Assembly (NCBI RefSeq): GCF_004514475.2
Contig: NZ_MYFO02000001.1
Coordinates: forward strand, 496,001 to 560,000
Source of the DNA: Paenibacillus athensensis
GTDB lineage: Bacteria; Bacillota; Bacilli; Paenibacillales; NBRC-103111
Length of the DNA stretch: 64,000 bases
Direction: 5' to 3'
The first letter of the stretch is position 1, and every line of letters starts with the position of its first letter. Positions 25,140-34,466 of this stretch are shown here, piece by piece. The translations under genes and the position numbers were made by a program. Below the pieces are notes generated by a model that saw only the letters and a list, made by a program, of their open reading frames with translations, was not told the DNA's origin and ran no database searches.

Positions 25140-26279
25140 TCAGTCCATATAAATGGAACTCCCTTGACTAAAGTCCGCTCGTTGCTGTGCCTCGGCATTC
25201 ATATGCAAAGTAGAATCGGGAACTTCCAGACTTTGAATCAGGTCTGATCTGTGATTGGCATGGTCAGCAGGGTTTACACTCCAAGGCTGCAGCTGCCAAG
25301 CCATCGTGCGAATGGTTTCCATATCTGCCAACGTCGCAAAGCCTTGCTCTTCCATCCAGTCATCATTAAACAAGGTTTGGATATAACGTTCCCCCCCATC
25401 GGCAATCATGCAGACAATGCGCTGATTCGGCGTAAGTTCTTGCGCAACATGGAGAGCAACCAGTGCACAAGCGCCGCTAGAGGGACCCATAAGGATGCCC
25501 TCATGACGAGCAAAGGCACGGGCTGTGAGAAAAGCCTGCTCATCCGTCACTTTATAAGTACGGTCAATATAGTCCATGTTCAGATTAATCGGTGTCCAAC
25601 CAAGACCTACCCCGGGTATACGATAGGAATCCATATGACCACCAAAAATGGCAGAACCAACTGCGTCCACACCGATGATTTGCACATCCGGCGCAAAGGT
25701 TTTGAGGTACTTGGAAATGCCGCCTAGCTGCCCGCCCGTACTAACGGCTGCGATAACTACAGCCAGGTCAGATGGGCAATTATTCAGGATTTCACGCGCC
25801 GTGCTTTTAAAATGAGCTTCACTGTTAAGCAGATTAAAGCACTGGTCAGGACGATAACAATTCGGGATCTCTTTGGCCAGCCTGTTGGCAAGCGAAATTC
25901 TTGTTTTGTGATAGCTGCCACTGTCATCTTGCTCGGTTACCACAATAACCTCGGCCCCGAACCCTTTCAACAGCGCCAGATTAGCATTCGTTGTCTTGGG
26001 ATCAACCAATACGATGACACGGTAGCCTCTAGCAGCACCAATCATGGCAAGGGAAATGCCAAAATTCCCGCTTGAAGACTCAATGATGGTGCCTCCAGGC
26101 TTTAACAATCCTCTGCGCTCAGCTTCAGTAACTAGATACATCGCAGCGCGATCCTTAATGCTTCCTCCGGGATTGTAGCGTTCATATTTCAACAAGACTT
26201 GGCCTTCATTCGCTTTATTACTGTTAGGTATCGTGATGAGCGGTGTATTGCCAATTGTCTCCAGAATACTGGCGATCAT
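25140..26279 (-). CDS. SbnA-like PLP-dependent synthase of the cysteine synthase fold
   Basis: A 379-residue fold type II PLP enzyme. The lysine that binds PLP is in PGGSIKDRAA near residue 42, the phosphate/substrate loop is ESSSGNFGISLA, and the glycine-rich loop is VSTGGQLGGI. Compared with CysK the text DPKTTNANLALLKGFGAEVI followed by DSGSYHKTRI matches SbnA, which joins O-phosphoserine and glutamate on the way to 2,3-diaminopropionate. No SbnB-like dehydrogenase is present. About 60 extra C-terminal residues are unlike CysK. It overlaps the transporter ATPase gene by four bases. Its product may be a building block of a zinc chelator. Confidence 0.75.
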   Translation of the reverse strand: MIASILETIGNTPLITIPNSNKANEGQVLLKYERYNPGGSIKDRAAMYLVTEAERRGLLKPGGTIIESSSGNFGISLAMIGAARGYRVIVLVDPKTTNANLALLKGFGAEVIVVTEQDDSGSYHKTRISLANRLAKEIPNCYRPDQCFNLLNSEAHFKSTAREILNNCPSDLAVVIAAVSTGGQLGGISKYLKTFAPDVQIIGVDAVGSAIFGGHMDSYRIPGVGLGWTPINLNMDYIDRTYKVTDEQAFLTARAFARHEGILMGPSSGACALVALHVAQELTPNQRIVCMIADGGERYIQTLFNDDWMEEQGFATLADMETIRTMAWQLQPWSVNPADHANHRSDLIQSLEVPDSTLHMNAEAQQRADFSQGSSIYMD

Positions 26280-27916
26280 AGCTTAACCATCCTTCCTTCA
26301 TAAAGACGCTGTTCCAGATCACCTGCACATTTGAGCAGCAATTGCGTATGCGGTTGACTGCTTTCATGAAGCAGCTCGCTAGGGCACTTAGTTTCACTAA
26401 TGCTTCCATTATTCATCAAAGCGATATGATGGCAAAAGTTGCGCAGAACATGAATATCGTGTGATATCATCAGAATGGCGAAGTCAAACTGCTGATGCAG
26501 ACGTTGGAGCAAGGCCAAGATCTGCGCTCGTACGCTCATGTCCAGGGCAGATACCGCCTCATCACAGATCAGCACTTCCGGCTCCAGCACCAACGCTCTA
26601 GCAATCGCAATGCGCTGACATTGTCCAGTACTTAACTGAGGAGGCCTCCTGTTGAGAAGATCGCCGGTAATGCCCACTTCATTCAGATAATAAGTTGCCT
26701 GCTCTTTTCGTTCTTTCCTGGTTCCGATCTGCAAGTATTGCAATGGTTCTTGGACCAACTCGAGCGCACTGCGCCCCGGGTGAAGACTAGCTCGGGCATC
26801 TTGGAAGACCAATTGAATTTTCCTACTCATCTCCCGTCTATACTTGCCTTGTATTCGGTTAATATGGTCCCCGCGGTACAACACACTTCCACCGCTTGGA
26901 GACTCCAATCCGACGATACATTTGGCTAACGTTGATTTGCCGCAACCGCTCTGCCCCAATATACCCAAGATTTCCCTGCTATTTAATGTAAGATCGATAT
27001 CGTGTAATACACATTTCTTTGAATGAAAAGTCTTCTCCAACTTGCGAATCTGGAGTAGAGGCTCGCTATGACGCAGCAGTTCAGCACGATCATTAGAAGG
27101 CTTTACGATTTGAAGACGGGAAGCGAGCAATTGCTTTGTATAAGCGGTTCGAGGCTTCGACAATACGGCACTGGTATTGCCTTCTTCTTCAATGATTCCT
27201 TTATTCAATACGATTACTCTATTGCTTATCGCATTCGCCACTGCGATATCATGGGTAATCAAAAGAATGGTTAAACCCAGCTCTGCCTGCATCTTTTTTA
27301 ATAAATCAAGCACTTCTTTTTGACTCACCGTATCTAACGCTGACGTAGGTTCGTCTGCAATAAGGACGGATGGCTTCAGACATAGCGCAAGCGCAAGGCA
27401 GACGCGCTGACACATGCCGCCACTAAGCTCAAAGGGATAACACTCCAGAATGCTTTTACTTTGCGCTTCTGTGAAATTAAGCATGCTCAGCATTTTTACC
27501 GCGATCGACATGACTTCATCCTTAGCAGCCATGCGGTGAAAGAGAAGAATTTCTTTGAAATTTTCTTTTATTTTAAGAACCGGGTTAAGCGCCAGCTGGG
27601 CATCCTGAAAAAGCATGGAGATGCCTCTTCCACGAATCTGATCCCACACTTTAGATTTAATTGTCATATCCACATGCCATGTGGAGCCAATCTGCAGGGT
27701 TCCGCTAGCGATATTCGCAGAAGGCGGAAGCAGCCCTGTAACCGCCTTGGCAATCGTTGATTTTCCGGAACCGCTCTCCCCTAAAAGGGCGAGGATTTCG
27801 CCTTTTGTCATATCAAATCCAAGCTGATCCAGAACGGCAATTGTGGCTTGGTTTTGCCTGTAAGTCACTTGTAAATTTCGAACCTGCAGGATCGCCTCAC
27901 TTTGTCTTTCCAGCAT
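26276..27916 (-). CDS. Fused OppD-OppF type dual ABC ATPase (metallophore/peptide importer)
   Basis: The 546-residue protein carries two complete ATPase domains. The first has GESGSGKST near residue 49, LSGGMCQRVCLAL and ADEPTSALD; the second has GQSGCGKST near residue 322, LSTGQCQRIAIARAL and CDEAVSALD, where the second Walker B glutamate is kept (CDE) but the following P is replaced by A. OppD and OppF are usually separate genes; fused versions occur. The permeases and binding protein lie directly upstream on the same transcript, so this drives import of a peptide-like or metal-chelate substrate. Confidence 0.9.
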   Translation of the reverse strand: MLERQSEAILQVRNLQVTYRQNQATIAVLDQLGFDMTKGEILALLGESGSGKSTIAKAVTGLLPPSANIASGTLQIGSTWHVDMTIKSKVWDQIRGRGISMLFQDAQLALNPVLKIKENFKEILLFHRMAAKDEVMSIAVKMLSMLNFTEAQSKSILECYPFELSGGMCQRVCLALALCLKPSVLIADEPTSALDTVSQKEVLDLLKKMQAELGLTILLITHDIAVANAISNRVIVLNKGIIEEEGNTSAVLSKPRTAYTKQLLASRLQIVKPSNDRAELLRHSEPLLQIRKLEKTFHSKKCVLHDIDLTLNSREILGILGQSGCGKSTLAKCIVGLESPSGGSVLYRGDHINRIQGKYRREMSRKIQLVFQDARASLHPGRSALELVQEPLQYLQIGTRKERKEQATYYLNEVGITGDLLNRRPPQLSTGQCQRIAIARALVLEPEVLICDEAVSALDMSVRAQILALLQRLHQQFDFAILMISHDIHVLRNFCHHIALMNNGSISETKCPSELLHESSQPHTQLLLKCAGDLEQRLYEGRMVKL

Positions 27917-27967
27917 GTATACTCCTCCCTTTGCGAAGCAATACCAGCTCAGTAAGCATGGGCCTGG

Positions 27968-28804
27968 CTACAGCTCCAATTTTTCATAAGGATCTAACCG
28001 GTCTCGCAATCCCTCACCAATCAAATTAAAGGCAAAGACGGTAAGAACGATAAACAGAACAGGTCCGATCAAAATATGCGGGGCTTGCATGAAATGCGCT
28101 CGCCCATCCGCCAGCATGCTGCCCCATTCAGGCGTAGGAGGCTGTGATCCTAATCCAAGAAAAGATAGTGCCGCAATGGATAAAATCAGGCTGCCCAGCT
28201 CAAAAGTAGCCAAGATGAGAACCGGACTTATCGCTTTAGGAAGTAATTCGCGAAAAATAATTGTCCGCGTTCTGGCTCCGAGTATTCTGGCCGCTGCAAA
28301 GGAGGTTTCACTCTTGGCATGCAAAACTACACTCCGGGTTAAACGCGCAAAGGAGACCCACCATACAGAAACTACAGCTATTAGAAGATGAACCAAGCTT
28401 GTGCCGAATAAACCGGCAATGACCATGGCGAGCACCATAAAAGGAAAGGCTAACAGCACATCAATAAGCCGCATCAGGATGCTATCAACGATAGAGCCAT
28501 GAAACAAACCGGCTATAAGGCCAACCAAAAGTCCAGCCAAGAGGGCCGTACTTAAAGCCATCATGGAAGATACCAAGGTCGTTTTTCCTCCGTAAAGCGT
28601 TCGAGCGAACACATCGCGGCCAAATCGATCCGTGCCCATGGGGTGCTCAAAGCTTGGTTTCTCCAGTCGCTCGCTCACACTCTGTTTTAAAGGATCATAA
28701 GAAGTAAATAAGGGCGCACCCAAGATGAGTATGGCCAACATACTTAAAATAACGATTCCAACAATCAAGCTGATCGGACTTTTGATGCTACGCAACTTCT
28801 TCAA
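27968..28804 (-). CDS. OppC/NikC-type ABC permease
   Basis: A 278-residue permease with an N-terminal helix and the OppC domain; APLFTSYDPLKQSVSERLEK, then HPMGTDRFGRDVFAR is the family signature after the first helix, and the EAA-like cytoplasmic loop is RILGARTRTIIFRELLPKAI. It overlaps oppB-like gene by 17 bases. Together with it the protein forms the membrane channel of the importer. Confidence 0.92.
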   Translation of the reverse strand: MKKLRSIKSPISLIVGIVILSMLAILILGAPLFTSYDPLKQSVSERLEKPSFEHPMGTDRFGRDVFARTLYGGKTTLVSSMMALSTALLAGLLVGLIAGLFHGSIVDSILMRLIDVLLAFPFMVLAMVIAGLFGTSLVHLLIAVVSVWWVSFARLTRSVVLHAKSETSFAAARILGARTRTIIFRELLPKAISPVLILATFELGSLILSIAALSFLGLGSQPPTPEWGSMLADGRAHFMQAPHILIGPVLFIVLTVFAFNLIGEGLRDRLDPYEKLEL

Positions 28805-29756
28805 CGCTTGCTTCTCCTTTTCGTTGGATTCGAGGATCTACCAACGCATACACAACATCAACGAATAAATGAATGAAGATCACTAACGCTACTATAATCA
28901 ACGCATACCCCTGAATAACCGGATAATCTTTCAGCAAAATACTGTCAAGGGCATATTTGCCAATGCCAGGCCATGAAAAAATGCTTTCCGTGACCACAGC
29001 GCCGCTCAGAAGCCCCGTCAGGGAAAGGGCAATCATGGTAATGATAGGCAGCAGCGCATTTTGCAAGGCATGCCTGACGACCCTCTTGCGATCCAGCCCT
29101 CTGGCTTGAGCAGAGAGGATGTAGATTTGACCAAACTCGGACAGCATATTAGCTCGCATCATTCGTATGAATTGCGGTGCACCCATACAACCTAAAGTTA
29201 ATGCGGGAAGCCATAGTCTTCCCGCGTTAACTTCACTACTTATTTCATAAACACCCACGGTTACGGCAAAGAAGGATAACAGGAAAAGCCCAACGACAAA
29301 AGCAGGTATCGAAGCCATAGCCACGCACGCAAGACGAATGACATGATCGGTCGGTCCCCCCGATTTAATCGCTGAAACTGCCCCAAAAAACAATCCCAGC
29401 ACGACTTGAATGAGTAGAGCAACGAAGGCTAGCATGGCCGTTGCCGGGAGTCTTTGGGCAATTTCTGCGACAACCTGCCCCCCTGTTTGGATGGATGTAC
29501 CCAAGTCAAATTGCAGCACCCGCCCAATCCATGCCGCATATTGAACGGCCATGTTCTGATCCAGCCCCAATTGCTCGCGCATCTCAGCTGCTTTGTCCTC
29601 ATAGGCCTGTTTATCCAAAGCCGCCTCTGCAGGATGCCCTAGAAACAGTTCCACCGGATCGCCCGGAGCCATACGAATCAAGGCAAAAATAAGAATCGTT
29701 GCACATAGCAGCGTGAGCAAAGCTTCTAACAATTTTTTCAGTATGACCTTCAGCAT
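28788..29756 (-). CDS. OppB/NikB-type ABC permease
   Basis: A 322-residue six-helix permease with the OppB signature ALIRMAPGDPVELFLG after helix 1, LDQNMAVQYAAWIGRVLQFD, then DLGTS, and the EAA-type loop QARGLDRKRVVRHALQNALL. It ends VVYALVDPRIQ, the usual ending. The substrate-binding lipoprotein gene lies 12 bases upstream. Nickel- and metallophore-importers (Nik, Cnt) and oligopeptide importers share this architecture, so the chelate substrate is inferred from Zur control. Confidence 0.92.
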   Translation of the reverse strand: MLKVILKKLLEALLTLLCATILIFALIRMAPGDPVELFLGHPAEAALDKQAYEDKAAEMREQLGLDQNMAVQYAAWIGRVLQFDLGTSIQTGGQVVAEIAQRLPATAMLAFVALLIQVVLGLFFGAVSAIKSGGPTDHVIRLACVAMASIPAFVVGLFLLSFFAVTVGVYEISSEVNAGRLWLPALTLGCMGAPQFIRMMRANMLSEFGQIYILSAQARGLDRKRVVRHALQNALLPIITMIALSLTGLLSGAVVTESIFSWPGIGKYALDSILLKDYPVIQGYALIIVALVIFIHLFVDVVYALVDPRIQRKGEASVEEVA

Positions 29757-29768
29757 TCGGATACCTGC

Positions 29769-31349
29769 CTATTGGGAGCTTATGGTCAAGTTGGCATTCA
29801 CCACATTCTCATATTGTCTGAAATGATCTTCGAAGCCTTGAAGCGATTTACTTACCGCTGAAATTTGCGGACGCGGGAATAAACTAATGACAGGGGCTTG
29901 CAGCGCGACTCGCTCATTGATTTTGAGGGCCAACTCATGACGTGCAGCCTGATCCGGGGCTTCGGCCAATTGCGCCAGCAATTTATTTGTTTCTTCATCC
30001 TTGTATCCGCCAAAGTTTGCGCTTCCTTCTGGCGCAAATTGACCTTTTAGCAGCGCATATTCATCTCCGAACGTGTTCCATGCCTCAATAGAAGCGTCCC
30101 AGTCACCCGATTTCCGAGCCGTTTCGATTAAACTGTAATCCCCATGCTGAACACTAGCCTTGATTCCGATCTTGGTCCATTGGCTTTGCAAAGCTTCACC
30201 TAAAGCCTTATCGCCACCCCAAGTCATCAATCGCAGGGTTAAAGGATTGCCGTCCTTCGTTCGAATGCCATCCGAACCTTTTTTCCATCCCGCCTCATCC
30301 AACAGCTGCCCTGCTTTGTCCAGGTCCGTCTTCGTGTATACGGCATTTCTGGCTTCTTGGTAAGCCGGGTTGGAGCTTAGCCATGTCGTAATCGGTGTAC
30401 TTTGCCCCTCTGCTGCAAGCACGACGAGTTCACTTCGATCTAGCGCCCAGGATAGAGCCTGCCTGACTTTCACATCGGCGAACTGAGGTTTGTTCAGATT
30501 CAAATAAATCGTTTGCGTATTAGCCGCCGGCGTAGCCGATAACCGGACCTCTTTATTATCTTTGAATTGAGCCAAGCTTGTTGCTGGTATATTTAAGACC
30601 ACCTGGCTTTTTCCGCTTAATGCGGACAGCACCCTCGTTTGCTCATCGCTGATCGCTTGATAAACAATCCTTGGGATGACGGGAGCTTTCCCCCAATAGT
30701 TTTTATTCAGCTCCAGCACCATTTTTTGTTTAGGGACAAATTCAACCACTTTATACATACCGGAAAGATCCATCGTATCTACAGAATCCTGTTTGGCATC
30801 GGCATTAACAATCAAGGTCTGATAGTAAGAAAGATTCAGCGGCACTTGCAGATGGCTGCGCTTGGTCTTCACACCGATCGTGAAATCGTCCACCTTCGAG
30901 AAGGTTAAGTCATCCAAGTATGGCTTCGCCGTCAGATCCAGGGATCTCGAGCGTTCCAGCGAGGCGATTACGGCAGCGGCATCAACGGCTTTTCCACTCC
31001 AGAAGCTCGCTTTCGGTCTTAATTTAATTTCCCATGTCGTCGGATCGATTTCTTTGGCGCTTTCTGCCAGAGAGGGTTCGATCGCTCCCTTCGCATTGAC
31101 TCTAAACAGTGCTTCACCGGCCCCTATGCCTCTTAAATAGCTGGACGTAAGCGGCTTCACGGGGTCCAAGCTTGCGGCAATGTCTTGCGCTGCCACATTG
31201 AGCTCTTTATTCATCGCTGGGTCAGTTGTACTGACTGCCATACTGGTTGCTGTACTGGTTGCCGTGCCGCTTGGTGTACCCGTTTTATTCGTGCACCCCA
31301 TTACTGTCATGATTGCACCTACGAAAAGGATCAATAATAGCTTTTTCAT
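29769..31349 (-). CDS. Solute-binding lipoprotein of the OppA/NikA/CntA type
   Basis: The ATG at 31349 gives a 526-residue lipoprotein with signal KKLLLILFVGAIMTV and lipobox VMGC (Cys19). An upstream in-frame ATG at 31376 would add nine residues and bury the signal, so it is less likely, though AAGGAG is about 14 bases from the chosen start. The SBP_bac_5 domain follows: LDPVKPLTSSYLRGI, TWEIKLRPKASFWSGKAVDA and VRQALSWALDRSELV are family hallmarks. A Thr/Ser/Ala-rich linker of about 30 residues separates lipid anchor and domain. It would capture the metal-loaded chelator outside the cell. Confidence 0.9.
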   Translation of the reverse strand: MKKLLLILFVGAIMTVMGCTNKTGTPSGTATSTATSMAVSTTDPAMNKELNVAAQDIAASLDPVKPLTSSYLRGIGAGEALFRVNAKGAIEPSLAESAKEIDPTTWEIKLRPKASFWSGKAVDAAAVIASLERSRSLDLTAKPYLDDLTFSKVDDFTIGVKTKRSHLQVPLNLSYYQTLIVNADAKQDSVDTMDLSGMYKVVEFVPKQKMVLELNKNYWGKAPVIPRIVYQAISDEQTRVLSALSGKSQVVLNIPATSLAQFKDNKEVRLSATPAANTQTIYLNLNKPQFADVKVRQALSWALDRSELVVLAAEGQSTPITTWLSSNPAYQEARNAVYTKTDLDKAGQLLDEAGWKKGSDGIRTKDGNPLTLRLMTWGGDKALGEALQSQWTKIGIKASVQHGDYSLIETARKSGDWDASIEAWNTFGDEYALLKGQFAPEGSANFGGYKDEETNKLLAQLAEAPDQAARHELALKINERVALQAPVISLFPRPQISAVSKSLQGFEDHFRQYENVVNANLTISSQ

Positions 31350-31399
31350 CGACGTCTCACAAACTCCTTTGTCCATAACGTATAATTTTTATGTTCCTC

Positions 31400-32197
31400 C
31401 TAGATGGCTTGTGCAATGACCTGCATGCGTCTTCCTCGCAAGCTTTGGCTATAAATGAAAGGACTTTCCGGATCATAGGTGTCAATATGGGGGGCCGGTT
31501 TATCAAATAGCTGCAGAAGGCGAAAACCGCTTGATGTAAGATATTGTACGAATTCTTGAGGGAATAGAAGACGATGTCTCAGATGTTCGACAATGGGGGT
31601 TTGGCCTTCGATGGTCCAGCGATAATCCCGCTCGAGCATTTGATTCGGCAGGTCGATGCTAAAGCGTGTTTGCAGGGATACAACCGTATCGTTTACTTTT
31701 CTCTGCTCTACGAGATCTTCGGTCAGCCATCGCTGTCCCTCTGGGGTCAGGAAAAAGGCCGCATTTCGCATATCCAGGTACAGCAATCCCCCCGTATGAA
31801 GATGCTTGCGAAAACACTGTAAACTTGCGAGTACCTCCTCGTTGGTGAAATTGTACAAAAACGTGCTTCCCACGCAATAAAGAGCGTCAAACTGTTGCTT
31901 AAGTGAAAAGTCAGACTGATTCCCATAGACGAAGGACAAGTCAGGATAGTGATCTTTTGCCCAGGAAAGCATCTCTTCAGAGTTATCCAGACCCACAGCC
32001 TCATAACCGGCACGATTCAGATACGCCACCTCGCGCCCAGGTCCCGAACCGATATCCAGCACTCTCTTCCCTACCTTATATTCAATCAAAAGCTTATGTA
32101 TAAATTGGGCCATACTTTGGTCATGCTCCCCGTTAAATACCAGGTAAAGCGAAGGATTCGTATGTAAAAAGTTATCGGTATCCGTTTTAATATGCAT
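31400..32197 (-). CDS. SAM-dependent methyltransferase
   Basis: The ATG at 32197, after GGAAGAAACG, gives 265 residues; the frame extends upstream but overlaps the DUF364 gene and lacks a ribosome site. The class I methyltransferase motif I is VLDIGSGPGREVAYL near residues 42-56, motif II GLDNSEEMLSWA and motif IV FDALYCVGSTFLYN. It starts 11 bases inside the DUF364 gene, so translation is coupled. As part of the Zur-controlled operon it may methylate the chelator or, as nicotianamine-synthase-like enzymes do, transfer an aminocarboxypropyl group; the sequence does not decide. Confidence 0.85.
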   Translation of the reverse strand: MHIKTDTDNFLHTNPSLYLVFNGEHDQSMAQFIHKLLIEYKVGKRVLDIGSGPGREVAYLNRAGYEAVGLDNSEEMLSWAKDHYPDLSFVYGNQSDFSLKQQFDALYCVGSTFLYNFTNEEVLASLQCFRKHLHTGGLLYLDMRNAAFFLTPEGQRWLTEDLVEQRKVNDTVVSLQTRFSIDLPNQMLERDYRWTIEGQTPIVEHLRHRLLFPQEFVQYLTSSGFRLLQLFDKPAPHIDTYDPESPFIYSQSLRGRRMQVIAQAI

Positions 32198-33035
32198 CCG
32201 TTTCTTCCTTTCCCTTGTTGCTGGTGTAACAATACAGCTCAGAGGATGAGCCGCTGAACTGCGTGAAGGGGAAGGGTTCAGCAATTAGCGCCGTCACGCC
32301 ATTATTCATGAATTGAGCTACTACGGCACTTCCCGTTTGGGCATAGACGGTTAATGGGATCTGCCTTTCTCTGACACGCTCAAGGATAAGGTCAAACGTG
32401 CCATTGCTTAACGTCATCGCTGTGCAAATGACACTGTCGGCCTGATCCAGCACGATGTTCATGTCCTTCTCAACAACGTGTCCCGCTTGTGTCTTTTCCA
32501 TCTGCAGGTCACAAGGCAAACAGACTCCCCCTCGTTCCTGAATGGCTTCTACCAAGGGGTTGACCACACCGATAAGCGCAACTTTTTGTGAGGTTTGAAT
32601 ATCAGCAACCTGCGCAATCAGCGCATCACGCTGTTTGGCTTTCTGAATAGGAGTTCCCGCCGAAAGCTCAACCACCTTCGTGCAATTCGATTTGTGTGGA
32701 TAGATGACGCCCAAGTACGCATCCATCGCTGCAATTTGTGCGGGCAGCCTCTCATCTTGTAAAACAGCATCCAGGAAAAGCCCTGAAAACTCAGCTGCTA
32801 CTTCCATATTCAACTGGGCGGAGGTATGCGAGCAGGCTCCGAAATAAGATTCTACTCTTAGCAGTAAATAATAATTGTGATATTTGGTCGTAGAGGATGG
32901 AAATTGTGTAGTCTGATAAATATAGGAGGATCCGGTTACGGGCAATGTATCAGGCTTGGGGCCAAGTTTACCCTCTAGTATAGCTTGTCGTAAATTTGTT
33001 ACGGTCAATTGAGCTTGCGTTTGCAGATGAATCAC
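32187..33035 (-). CDS. DUF364 (putative heavy-metal chelation) protein
   Basis: A 282-residue protein with a DUF364-like C-terminal Rossmann-type domain: VALIGVVNPLVEAIQERG, then DMNIVLDQADSVICTAMTLS, NGTFDLIL and VAQFMNNGVTALIAEPF. The N-terminal half includes ESYFGACSHTSAQL and the short motif LGVIYPH. In some DUF364 proteins two domains are thought to chelate metal or bind pterin-like ligands, but no activity is proven. It overlaps the ATP-grasp gene by four bases and the methyltransferase gene by 11, so the three form a tightly coupled set at the head of the operon. Confidence 0.7.
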   Translation of the reverse strand: MIHLQTQAQLTVTNLRQAILEGKLGPKPDTLPVTGSSYIYQTTQFPSSTTKYHNYYLLLRVESYFGACSHTSAQLNMEVAAEFSGLFLDAVLQDERLPAQIAAMDAYLGVIYPHKSNCTKVVELSAGTPIQKAKQRDALIAQVADIQTSQKVALIGVVNPLVEAIQERGGVCLPCDLQMEKTQAGHVVEKDMNIVLDQADSVICTAMTLSNGTFDLILERVRERQIPLTVYAQTGSAVVAQFMNNGVTALIAEPFPFTQFSGSSSELYCYTSNKGKEETDAY

Positions 33036-34285
33036 TCCTTTATAGGATCGAAACCCAAGATAATTCGTTTAAGCGCTTCTTCGCCATAGTGCCTGGCATT
33101 AAGACCTTCCGTGTCTTGCGAGATCACGTGGCCCAAGTAGCAAGCATTATCAATAGGAGTCTCAACGGACTTACCGATAAAATCCTCCATCTTGTAGCGG
33201 GCAATGTGTTCATCCGACGCGAGAGATTCTATTCCTTGGACGTGCGTAATGGTACCGCACTGCGGGGGAACGAGAAACAGCGCAGCAGCACTGATGATTC
33301 CACGATCTTTTCGGGCTAAAGCAGGCTTTATGCCCAAAGAGAGTTCAACAAAGGCTTGGAGTAAATCTAAGCCCGTTACGCGTTCAATGAGTTCCACAAT
33401 ATAATTGCCAGCCGTTCTGGGATTGATCTCAACAATTCTAGGGCCATCGACCGTGAGCTTCACTTCGGTATGGGCAATCCCGTGATCGAAGCCAACTGCT
33501 TGAAGTGCATCACGTACAAATCTCGTTACATCCTCATACATCCCCTCTTCCAACTTTGCCGGGAACATGTGACCATTTTCGATAAAGTAAGGGGTTCCTG
33601 TAATGGATTTGTCCGTAATGCCGATTATTGTGGTCTCGCCATTATAGGAAACACTCTCCACACTGACCTCCTCTCCGCTCATATACGCCTCAAGAAGATA
33701 GGTGCATTCTCTCTCTTGGTCTCGAAAATTAAGCGGAAAAGCTTCAAGCGCATCATAAGCTTTTCGTAATTCCTCGGGGCTTTGGATGAGGCTGACAAAG
33801 GCGCTAGATGCAAGGTCTACAGGCTTTACAACTAGCGGATACCCAATTTCCTTCGCAGCCTGTTCGACTTCCTCCCAACGATGTGCAAGCCGATAGTTCG
33901 GGTTTGCCAGATCAGCACGGTCAAGCGCTTGTCGCATAAGATGCTTCTGGCGTACCGTTTTCACTTCATTGGGGAAAGGGGATGGCAGATGAAACGCTTT
34001 AGCTACTTCTCTCACGATTTCAATGTAATAGTCACAGACTGTAATAACGCCATCAAATGGATAGGGTCGCAGGAATTCAATCAAACCTTCACAGTCATTC
34101 GTCTCCGTAACGAGAACCGCGTCGGCATATCTCAGAACGGGATGCTTCTCTGTACCAAATCCACTGTCATAATGCCCCGGCTTGCGAGTAACAAAAGTGT
34201 ACGTGTGTCCCATTGACTTCAGGAGTGGCGGCAATAAATTACCGCTAGCCCCCACCCAGCTCTCAATCATCAAAATATGTGCCAT
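33032..34285 (-). CDS. ATP-grasp ligase, candidate zincophore amide synthase
   Basis: The ATG at 34285, five bases after GGAGG, gives 417 residues starting AHILMIESWVGASGN. The ATP-grasp fold is clear: YPLVVKPVDLASSAFVSLI (first ATP lysine), LLEAYMSGEEVSVESVSY, then IAHTEVKLT, and RIVEINPRTAGNYIVELI with the metal-binding E-x-N. This subgroup includes L-amino-acid ligases such as BacD that form peptide bonds without a ribosome or NRPS. First gene of the Zur operon, it probably couples an amino acid to another carboxylate to build the chelator; substrates are unknown. Confidence 0.88.
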   Translation of the reverse strand: MAHILMIESWVGASGNLLPPLLKSMGHTYTFVTRKPGHYDSGFGTEKHPVLRYADAVLVTETNDCEGLIEFLRPYPFDGVITVCDYYIEIVREVAKAFHLPSPFPNEVKTVRQKHLMRQALDRADLANPNYRLAHRWEEVEQAAKEIGYPLVVKPVDLASSAFVSLIQSPEELRKAYDALEAFPLNFRDQERECTYLLEAYMSGEEVSVESVSYNGETTIIGITDKSITGTPYFIENGHMFPAKLEEGMYEDVTRFVRDALQAVGFDHGIAHTEVKLTVDGPRIVEINPRTAGNYIVELIERVTGLDLLQAFVELSLGIKPALARKDRGIISAAALFLVPPQCGTITHVQGIESLASDEHIARYKMEDFIGKSVETPIDNACYLGHVISQDTEGLNARHYGEEALKRIILGFDPIKE

Positions 34286-34390
34286 AACAACCTCCAACAC
34301 TTAATAATAGTATTCATTCTCAATTATGGTGCTACTGTTTGCTTTCTGGCTCCCCTCATCATCAAGTATAAATAACAATCCACATCCATT

Positions 34391-34413
34391 TTAATTGTAA
34401 AAATTACAATTAA
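34391..34413. promoter_or_regulatory. Perfect 10-3-10 Zur operator of the metallophore operon
   Basis: TTAATTGTAA and TTACAATTAA flank AAA without a mismatch. On the minus strand it starts four bases after the -10 box, so bound repressor would cover the transcription start. Confidence 0.88.
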
Positions 34414-34417
34414 ACAG

Positions 34418-34447
34418 AATATACTATACATACTTATCCAGTGTCAA
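34418..34447 (-). promoter_or_regulatory. Sigma-A promoter of the metallophore operon
   Basis: On the minus strand a perfect TTGACA (34447-34442) and TATATT (34423-34418) are separated by 18 bases. The Zur palindrome follows directly. This gives a leader of about 120 bases before the ATP-grasp gene. Confidence 0.8.
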
Positions 34448-34466
34448 TCATTTATAATTAACCATT

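Noticed and set aside
26276-27916. Second Walker B with CDEAVSALD as an inactive ATPase site
   Set aside because: The catalytic glutamate is retained and DEAVSALD is common in OppF-type domains.
32187-32284. Longer start of the methyltransferase gene
   Set aside because: It would add residues encoded within the DUF364 gene without a ribosome site, while the ATG at 32197 has GGAAG correctly placed.
23778-34285. Staphylopine/bacillopaline-type cnt locus
   Set aside because: The importer and exporter types fit, but no nicotianamine-synthase-like CntL, opine dehydrogenase CntM or histidine racemase CntK is present.
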